Part shown: piece after piece, positions 13,969 to 19,444 of the stretch
Position numbering within the stretch: the stretch's first letter is position 1
How the letters are laid out: the number at the start of each line of letters is the position of its first letter
DNA from: Planctomycetota bacterium
GTDB lineage: Bacteria; Planctomycetota; SZUA-567
Assembly: GCA_031270145.1 (NCBI GenBank)
Contig: JAISYD010000314.1
Span: 1-19,444 of the forward strand
DNA: 19,444 nt
Direction: 5' to 3'
Notes under the pieces: model-generated
The model's input: the letters and a program-made list of their open reading frames with translations, nothing else
Databases searched by the model: none
Told to the model about the DNA's origin: nothing
Translations under genes and position numbers: made by a program

Positions 13969-15962
13969 TCCCCCGCCTCCGGATTGCCTGGCATCCCTCC
14001 CATCAAGGCTTCGGCTTCTTGCAGGAAGGGGAAGTCGAACATGAGGGAGCCATCCGCATCGATCTGAAAGGTCATTCTAAGTCCGGATCCGTTCGCCAAT
14101 CCGCTTATGGCCCGGCCCAGGCCGGGATTGGCTTTTGCCGTTTCGTCAATAAGTCGGGATGGGCCGAACAGGAGAATTTCCCCTTGCCAGCCGCTGTCGC
14201 CGTTTTTCTCCAGGTAGCCGGCCATTTGGCCGAAAATTTGCCCGTGCGAGCGGAACTCCAGGCCAAACTGGCCGCTCTCGTTGCGATTGGCGACAATTGA
14301 TATTTGTCCCGGACGGAGTTCGGGCAGGGTGGTCAGGCCCAAGATGCCGTTGGCGTCGCCGCCACCCCAGGCGGGGAGCGCGTCCGAGATCTTCTTGGCG
14401 ACGCCGGTCAGGCCGCCCCACCATTCGCCGCTTTCTGCCATGCGGATTATCGGCTTCGAGAAGACAAATCCAGCGCCCCAGAAGCGGAAAGAACCTATCG
14501 CGTCCGGTATCCCCCGCCAAGTGAGGGTGATGTTGCCGGAAGACAGCGTGGCTCGGAAGGCTTCGGGAAGGCCGGAGGCGAGCGCCTCGGTGAAAATGCG
14601 GGCATCGCCCCCATCGACCGTGACGCTGATGGGGATATTCTCCTGTTGGGGCGTCATATCAAGGCGTACTCGGCCGCCGACGAAGTCGGCCCCGCCGGAA
14701 AAGCGCAATCCCGAGGCGGTGCGGGTCAGCGAGAGCGACATGTTGTCGCCGGACCAGCCGAAGCCCAGCCAACTGGCGGAGCGCCATTCAACCACGGGAA
14801 AGGCGAGCGTCAGCCATTCGGTCCAGTCGCTTCGGCTGGCGAATAAGGAAAACAGGTGATCCAGGACCGCTACGTCGCCCCTAAGCGAAAGGAGGCGCGG
14901 TTTCCCAGCTTCGTCCAGCGGCAGGCTGATTTCGATGGCGCCGAACCCTGGAGGCCCGAGGCGTATGTCCGCCCGCATATCCGGTTTTTTCGGTCCAATG
15001 GGCCAGGAGACGCTGACGGGAACCCGGTGGGGCAGACCCAGGGAGGTCAAAGGCGCGTCGCCAAGTTCCCCCTCCACCGTCAAAACGGCTAAGGCATCCG
15101 GAAGTGGACGCAGTTTGATCGTTCCGGTGAATTCCCCGGGAGCGTCATCCACGGGCAGGCCGGCGATGATGAAATGCAGGATGGCGGCCGGCAGATTCGC
15201 GACTTTGATATCGCAACGCTCCGGAAAAAGCGCCAATCGGCCGATTGCCGGGTGGGTGGTGGAGATGACGGCGGAAATTGGCCCCGCATTGCCGGTCCAT
15301 TTGCGGCCGGAACCATCCGTTTTGCCGAAGGTGAAATCGGTCTTGCCGAAGGTTAGGGCGATCCTGTCCCCGCCAACGGCGCCGGAGGCCTCGCCGGTAA
15401 GCCCGACGCCAAGCTCATGGCCATGTCGCCGCAGGGCGAACAGGCCATTAAGGAATTCCGCCCGCCAGGACGATATCGCGGGCGTCGGAAAGGGAAAGGC
15501 GCTGGTCTCGGCGGCGTTGATGGGGTGCGCCAAGCCGTCTAAGCTCCATTCCCCCGTTTCGTCTTCTTCAATGGCTAGGCGGAAGTCGCGGATGGATAGG
15601 TCAAGGCGATCCGGCCAAAGTACGGCGAGAGCCCAGGGCTGGGCTTTCGCCTCGATGCGGCCGGCCACCAGGAATTTTCCGGGGAAGGCGGCGCTTGGAT
15701 GCTCGATCTCCACGTTGCTGAAGGCGAGGCGGGATGGCCGGATCAAGTTGACCCGCACCGTCATGTCGCCGAGGAACGACACATCGGCGTTCAGTTTTTC
15801 ATCCAGCCAGGACTGGACGGCCCGTTTCCGGATTTGCGTGCGGAGGGAGCGTTGGGCGAGCCAGGCGGCGAGCCAGGCCAGGGCGACCGCGAGCGCGATG
15901 ATCGCGGCGCAGCGCAGCAGGCGGCCGGACGGAAAACGGCGTGGTTTTTCCTGGTCGGTCAT
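13965..15962 (-). CDS. AsmA-like envelope protein with N-terminal membrane anchor
   Basis: Large protein of the AsmA/TamB-like superfamily, whose members form long beta grooves thought to carry lipids between the inner and outer membranes. It has 665 residues. A basic N-terminus (PRRFPSGRLLR) is followed by one membrane helix (about 16-36) and then an almost wholly beta-rich periplasmic part. NLIRPSRLAFSNVEIEHP (about 72-89) is typical of AsmA N-terminal domains (a membrane-proximal strand pattern with 'a-f-.-n-v-.-i'). The C-terminus (LRMTFQIDADGSLMFDF) is a low-specificity beta stretch. A 7-residue tandem duplication (TFGKTDF, TFGKTDG) is encoded at 15315-15356. It overlaps ppk1 upstream and the unknown exported gene downstream, each by ATGA, so all three are translationally coupled. 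The function in lipid or envelope homeostasis is inferred from the family; the fold assignment rests on pattern only. Confidence 0.72.
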   Translation of the reverse strand: MTDQEKPRRFPSGRLLRCAAIIALAVALAWLAAWLAQRSLRTQIRKRAVQSWLDEKLNADVSFLGDMTVRVNLIRPSRLAFSNVEIEHPSAAFPGKFLVAGRIEAKAQPWALAVLWPDRLDLSIRDFRLAIEEDETGEWSLDGLAHPINAAETSAFPFPTPAISSWRAEFLNGLFALRRHGHELGVGLTGEASGAVGGDRIALTFGKTDFTFGKTDGSGRKWTGNAGPISAVISTTHPAIGRLALFPERCDIKVANLPAAILHFIIAGLPVDDAPGEFTGTIKLRPLPDALAVLTVEGELGDAPLTSLGLPHRVPVSVSWPIGPKKPDMRADIRLGPPGFGAIEISLPLDEAGKPRLLSLRGDVAVLDHLFSLFASRSDWTEWLTLAFPVVEWRSASWLGFGWSGDNMSLSLTRTASGLRFSGGADFVGGRVRLDMTPQQENIPISVTVDGGDARIFTEALASGLPEAFRATLSSGNITLTWRGIPDAIGSFRFWGAGFVFSKPIIRMAESGEWWGGLTGVAKKISDALPAWGGGDANGILGLTTLPELRPGQISIVANRNESGQFGLEFRSHGQIFGQMAGYLEKNGDSGWQGEILLFGPSRLIDETAKANPGLGRAISGLANGSGLRMTFQIDADGSLMFDFPFLQEAEALMGGMPGNPEAGE
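15315..15356 (-). repeat. 21-bp in-frame tandem duplication in the AsmA-like gene
   Basis: Two adjacent 21-bp units (15315-15335 and 15336-15356) share the 10-bp core TTGCCGAAGG (plus strand) plus most flanking bases. They encode consecutive TFGKTD units on the minus strand. The copies have diverged at several positions, so the duplication is not very recent, and it stays in frame. Confidence 0.7.
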
Positions 15963-18130
15963 TTCTTGTTTTTCTCCGTCGATTTTCTCCTGACGCGGAA
16001 AACATTATGTCTTTTTTCCACGCGGGATCTTGCCGCCATCTCCTCCGCCCGGACGTAAAGCATGGCCTGGCTACGGAACGCCGGTTCGCGCGGAGCCGGT
16101 CGCACGCGCGCATAGTTGCCGTCGGGCCGCAACTCCCAGGCGCCTACGTTGTCGGAAAAACCGGCATTCAGCGACGCCAGCGCCTCTTCCCGGCAGGCGG
16201 GATCGTTTATAGGGAACAGCAGTTCCAGGCGGCGGTCCATGTTCCGCTCCATCCAGTCGGCCGAGGAAAGGTATATCTCGTCGTCGCCGCCGTTCCGGTA
16301 ATGGAATATGCGGGGATGCTCAAGAAAGCGATCCACTACCGAGCGCACCGTGATGTTTTCCGAAAGGCCGGGCACGCCGGGGCGCAGGCGACAGATGCCG
16401 CGCACCAGCAGTTCGATTTTCACTCCGGCCCGGCTGGCCAGGTAGAGTTCGCGGATGATGTCGGGGTCGTTTAGCGAATTCATCTTGGCCCGGATGTGGC
16501 CGCGGGTTTCCGGGGTTTGCTTCTCGATTTCGCGGCGGATCATGGCGATGGTTCTGGCCCTTAGGCCGGTCGGCGCCATTTCGATGTGGTTCCACACGGG
16601 CGGCAGACTGTAGCCGGTGATGACGTTGAAAAAGGACGAGATGTCGGCCCCGAAGGCCGGGTCGGCCGTGAACAGGCCGAGATCGGTGTATTGCCTGGCG
16701 GTGCGGTCGTTGTAATTGCCGGTGGCGAGATGGCAATAGCGGCGGATGCCGCCGGTCTCGCGCCTGATGATTAGGGCCGCCTTCGAATGGGTCTTGTAGC
16801 CGACCACCCCGTAGATGACGTGCGCCCCGGCCGCGTCGAGCCTTTGCGCCCAGGTTATGTTGGCCTCCTCGTCGAAGCGGGCCTGGAGCTCGACCAGGGC
16901 GGTAACCTGCTTCTTGTGCTCTGCCGCGCGGATCAGCGCCCGTACCAGCGGGCTCTGGCCGCTCACCCGGTAAAGGGTGATCTTTATGGCGAGGACGTCC
17001 GGATCGTCGGCGGCGGTTTCGATGAGCCGGGTCACGGGATCGAAGGATTGATAGGGAAGGGAGAGGATCACGTCCCTGGCCGCGATTTGCTCGAATATGT
17101 CGCCGACGATTGGCAGGGATGGATGTTCTTGGGGGGGCCACGGCTTTTCCACCAGGTCCGGACGGTCGATGCGGGACAGCAACCCGAATAGACCTTTGGC
17201 GTCAAGCATGCCGGACTGGCGGAAAACATCGGCCGCGTCCAGTTCCAGGCGGTTCGAGAGATACGCCGCCTCCGATTCCGGCGCTCCGCTTTTCACCGTC
17301 AGTTGCACCGGCAGGCCCCAGCGGCTGCGTTTGAGCCCGTCCTGGACGGCTAAGATTAGATCCTCCGAGCGGTCGCCGTCGATGTTCAAGTCGGCGTCCC
17401 GGAGGATGCGGAAGGGATGGGCGCCCAAAATGTCGTAACCGCCGATAATTTCGCCGGCGAACATGATCACCGCGTCGTCGAGGAGGATGAACCTGGATTT
17501 GCCGTCCTGGCGCGGCAATTCGATGAAGCGATCCAGGCCGGGCGGGATTTGCACCAGCACGGCGTCGGCCTTGCTGAAAAAACCGCCCTTGACGTCGGTG
17601 CGGGCCCGGGTGCGGAGCAGGATGTAGACAAGACCCGAGGAAAGCAGGGGAAAGGGATGGGTGCTGTCGACCACCAGTGGGGTCAGCACCGGCAGAATCG
17701 AATCCTGGAATACCCCGGCCATATATTTCCGGTCGGCGTCCCCCAAATCGGCCGGTTCCACAATGTCCACGCTGGAGGCCCGGAGGGCCGGCAGGATGTC
17801 GTCGATCCAGGAGCGGCCGGCCCGTTCCATCATTTGCCGGGATCTTTCCCTGACCGCGTCCAGCAATTGCCGGGGCGTCATGCCGTCCGGCCCCAGGTTG
17901 GGGTCGCCCGCCTTCATCGCCCGGCGGATCAGGGCCATGCGCACCATAAAGAATTCATCAAGGTTGGAGAAGACTATGGCCAGGAACTTGACCCGGTCGA
18001 GGAGGGGCAGGGTTATGTCCTCGGCATAGGCAAGCACCCGCTCGTTGAAAGCCAGCCACGATATATCCCGGTTGATCCAGCTTTCCGGGCCAAAATCGCC
18101 GGTTTGGGGTTGAGCGCCAACTGACGTCAT
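15959..18130 (-). CDS. ppk1: Polyphosphate kinase 1
   Basis: Makes inorganic polyphosphate from the gamma-phosphate of ATP through a phosphohistidine intermediate, on the inner face of the membrane. It has 723 residues, close to the family norm of about 690-740. It opens with the family N-terminal pattern (INRDISWLAFNERVLAYAED, 19-38), then FSNLDEFFMVRM (54-65), THPFPLL (157-163) and LPYQSF (358-363). The phosphorylated histidine is H448 in GYKTHSK; H605 in FLEHPR matches the second essential histidine by spacing (157 residues in both this protein and E. coli). NGGDDEIYLSSADWM (613-627) is the conserved C-terminal block. GGAGG (18140-18144) lies 9 nt before the ATG. The last residues are strongly basic (VRRKSTEKNKK). 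It follows the EF-hand-like gene by 23 bp and overlaps the AsmA-like gene by ATGA. Confidence 0.97.
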   Translation of the reverse strand: MTSVGAQPQTGDFGPESWINRDISWLAFNERVLAYAEDITLPLLDRVKFLAIVFSNLDEFFMVRMALIRRAMKAGDPNLGPDGMTPRQLLDAVRERSRQMMERAGRSWIDDILPALRASSVDIVEPADLGDADRKYMAGVFQDSILPVLTPLVVDSTHPFPLLSSGLVYILLRTRARTDVKGGFFSKADAVLVQIPPGLDRFIELPRQDGKSRFILLDDAVIMFAGEIIGGYDILGAHPFRILRDADLNIDGDRSEDLILAVQDGLKRSRWGLPVQLTVKSGAPESEAAYLSNRLELDAADVFRQSGMLDAKGLFGLLSRIDRPDLVEKPWPPQEHPSLPIVGDIFEQIAARDVILSLPYQSFDPVTRLIETAADDPDVLAIKITLYRVSGQSPLVRALIRAAEHKKQVTALVELQARFDEEANITWAQRLDAAGAHVIYGVVGYKTHSKAALIIRRETGGIRRYCHLATGNYNDRTARQYTDLGLFTADPAFGADISSFFNVITGYSLPPVWNHIEMAPTGLRARTIAMIRREIEKQTPETRGHIRAKMNSLNDPDIIRELYLASRAGVKIELLVRGICRLRPGVPGLSENITVRSVVDRFLEHPRIFHYRNGGDDEIYLSSADWMERNMDRRLELLFPINDPACREEALASLNAGFSDNVGAWELRPDGNYARVRPAPREPAFRSQAMLYVRAEEMAARSRVEKRHNVFRVRRKSTEKNKK

Positions 18131-18139
18131 GTCGACAAT

Positions 18140-18144
18140 CCTCC
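18140..18144 (-). promoter_or_regulatory. Ribosome binding site of ppk1
   Basis: GGAGG on the minus strand, 9 nt before the ATG at 18130, in the 23-bp gap after the EF-hand-like gene. It confirms the start and shows ppk1 has its own initiation signal, unlike the two genes after it. Confidence 0.6.
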
Positions 18145-18153
18145 AACCGCCGG

Positions 18154-19101
18154 TCAGCGCCGGGGTCCAACTCCGGGCGGGCGCATGGGAGCCGGAAGCG
18201 ATCTGGCGGCCGATTCGCCCGGAGGCAGACTATCGTAGCGGGTGCGGTCGCTTAGCGTCGGTCTTTCCGGCGCGGCCCGGGGTTCCTCCGGATAGGAGTC
18301 GATCACATAGGGGGCGGCTACAGGTTCGGCGTATGGTTCCGACACGGACGGGACGGGATCGGTGGTTTCGCCCCTGGCGGTTGGCGTCAGATCCGGCGGA
18401 ATGGCCGCGCCGTCGATATTGGCGGACCGGGATGGGGGCGGCGGCGAACCCGTTTTCGCCCGACGCCATTTCACCCCGTTGCCTTCCCATTCCCCGTATT
18501 GGGTCAACCGGCCCCGGCTGAAGCGGCTGTAGTCGGTTATGACCGAGGTGAAGGAATCGTCCGACCAGAGTTCGCGCCAAAATTCCATCGGGATGCGATC
18601 AATAAGGTCTTCCTGGATGGGCAGGTTGATGCCCAAGCGCTCGAAGAGGTCGTCCGGCCCGCGAATGAAAAGCACCCGGTCAGTAATTCCGTCCAGGTTG
18701 CGATCCTCGCGGATTTCCCAATCCCGCCCGCCGGAGCGGGAGATTTCCAGATCATAGACGCCCCGCTTCCGGCTGTCACGGCCAAAGGAAAGGAGGCGGT
18801 GGCTTCTGGGATCCCAGCGGCTGACGCAGTCGACCCGACCGTTGCCGGAAAGGTCGCGCTCCTCGGAAGTAAGGACGCCGCGGTGGTAAAAGCGCCATAT
18901 GTCGATGCGCGAGTCGCCGTTCGAGTCGAATTCCTCGGCGAATATCTCATTGCCCTCCATATAGCGCCGGCCAAGCCAGCCGTCTGGCGTGGAGGCGTCG
19001 ATCCAGCTTGACATGAGCCGGGGGCCTGACTCCACCGCCCCGGCCGTGGAGGTTCGGCCAGGCACGGCCAGGAAGACGATTATGAAAAGGAAACGGCGCA
19101 T
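18154..19101 (-). CDS. Exported protein with three EF-hand-like Ca-binding loops and Pro-rich tail
   Basis: 315-residue exported protein, not assigned to a named family. A signal peptide (MRRFLFIIVFLAVPG, cleavage probably near residue 20-22) is followed by three calcium-loop motifs: DSNGDSRID (59-67), DLSGNGRVD (83-91) and DRNLDGITD (133-141). Each is followed by an aromatic-rich strand such as IWRFYHRG. The pattern D-x-[NS]-x-[DN]-x-x-x-D is that of EF-hand/dockerin-like loops seen in exported proteins of planctomycete-like and deltaproteobacterial genomes. Residues about 217-315 are rich in Pro, Ala, Glu and Ser and probably disordered. The ATG at 19101 is chosen because AAGGA (19109-19113) lies 7 nt upstream and it starts the signal peptide; the open frame to 19179 adds a basic stretch and overlaps the kinase gene. 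It lies between the kinase (31-bp gap) and ppk1 (23-bp gap). Calcium binding is predicted, function unknown. Confidence 0.8.
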   Translation of the reverse strand: MRRFLFIIVFLAVPGRTSTAGAVESGPRLMSSWIDASTPDGWLGRRYMEGNEIFAEEFDSNGDSRIDIWRFYHRGVLTSEERDLSGNGRVDCVSRWDPRSHRLLSFGRDSRKRGVYDLEISRSGGRDWEIREDRNLDGITDRVLFIRGPDDLFERLGINLPIQEDLIDRIPMEFWRELWSDDSFTSVITDYSRFSRGRLTQYGEWEGNGVKWRRAKTGSPPPPSRSANIDGAAIPPDLTPTARGETTDPVPSVSEPYAEPVAAPYVIDSYPEEPRAAPERPTLSDRTRYDSLPPGESAARSLPAPMRPPGVGPRR

Positions 19102-19132
19102 GGATTCATCCTTGTTGAAACCGGGTTGCTTA

Positions 19133-19444
19133 TTATGGTTGCGATACAATTTCCTCCACGGGCGTCGCCATCGGCCCAACCGGGTTTTCCGTCTCCGCGA
19201 ACAGCGGATGTTCCGCCAGCCGGCGAAGGAATTCGGCTGGCGTCCTGGGGCGGGCGTCCCGATCTTTTTCCAGCAACCTGACGATCAGCCCGGAGGTTGC
19301 GGCTGAAAGCCGCGGATCCTTTTCTCGCGGCGGCGTCGGCGGCTGTTCCAGGTGCAGCCTTAGCGTTTCCTCCGGGACGGCGCCCTTGAACACCGGCTCG
19401 CCTAATAGCGCCTGGTGCCAGATTGCGCCCAATGAATAAAGGTC
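19133..19444 (-). CDS. Hanks-type Ser/Thr protein kinase, C-terminal end only (cut by window)
   Basis: The frame is open to the right edge, so the 5' part lies outside. The visible 103 residues begin DLYSLGAIWHQALLGE, matching kinase subdomain IX (D-x-x-S-L-G), then run through the amphipathic helices of the C-lobe to LLEKDRDARP (subdomain XI, with the conserved arginine) and a helix ending AEHPLFAE. The protein ends about 20 residues after the kinase fold, so there is no C-terminal transmembrane or sensor domain of the PknB/PASTA kind after the catalytic domain. Whether the catalytic HRD and DFG motifs are intact cannot be seen. It is the first visible gene of the minus-strand array, 31 bp before the EF-hand-like gene, so it may regulate or be co-expressed with ppk1. 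Confidence 0.85.
   Translation of the reverse strand, partial: DLYSLGAIWHQALLGEPVFKGAVPEETLRLHLEQPPTPPREKDPRLSAATSGLIVRLLEKDRDARPRTPAEFLRRLAEHPLFAETENPVGPMATPVEEIVSQP

Noticed and set aside
14935..15993. 352-codon plus-strand frame opposite the AsmA-like gene
   Set aside because: Composition is Ser/Pro/Arg-rich without a domain; the minus-strand gene is coupled on both sides.
1..19444. Search for CRISPR arrays, tRNA or rRNA genes, transposases and phage genes
   Set aside because: None seen. Coding density is high and the only non-coding stretch above 300 bp is the tag/PpiD-like divergent interval already described.

Overview
The window is ordinary, densely coding chromosomal DNA from a GC-rich (roughly 60% G+C by eye) Gram-negative bacterium. 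An outer membrane is suggested by an AsmA-like protein, a SurA/PpiD-like membrane-anchored folding factor and two further proteins with signal peptides. Motility or chemotaxis is suggested by a YcgR-like PilZ protein and a CheD fused to a receiver domain. A Hanks-type Ser/Thr kinase, a secreted protein with EF-hand-like loops, and the style of the PpiD-like protein and the 603-residue secreted protein recall Planctomycetota/Lentisphaerota-type (PVC) genomes. Some deltaproteobacterial lineages would also fit, so the assignment is only a suggestion. I see no insertion sequence, CRISPR array, prophage gene, rRNA or tRNA.

Layout. Positions 1-2468 (+) hold the 3' part of a PilZ-domain gene, cut by the left edge, and galM. 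Positions 2496-4465 (-) hold a three-gene operon in the order tag (3-methyladenine DNA glycosylase I), rsmI (16S rRNA ribose methyltransferase) and hxlB (6-phospho-3-hexuloisomerase). tag is preceded by a strong sigma70-type promoter and a leader of about 140 nt with three hairpins. Positions 4777-12128 (+) hold five genes on one strand: a PpiD/SurA-like membrane protein, a CheD-receiver fusion, ptsI (PTS enzyme I), metX (homoserine O-acyltransferase) and a GH13 alpha-amylase-family enzyme. Positions 12157-19444 (-) hold a second five-gene array in the order Ser/Thr kinase (cut by the right edge), secreted EF-hand-like protein, ppk1 (polyphosphate kinase), AsmA-like protein and secreted 603-residue protein of unknown function. 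The last three are joined by 4-nt ATGA overlaps.

How the genes fit together. Carbohydrate functions recur (GalM, hexuloisomerase, PTS enzyme I, GH13) but in separate units, so they do not form one pathway cluster. The right-hand array is the most coherent unit: signalling kinase, exported putative Ca-binding protein, polyphosphate synthesis and two envelope proteins. The observations most worth following are the CheD-receiver fusion without a methylesterase domain, the structured tag leader, the kinase-ppk1-AsmA array with its unknown last gene, and the identical A8 tracts in the first codons of tag and hxlB. None of this proves a new system; the tag leader and the ppk1 array are the best candidates for undescribed biology.
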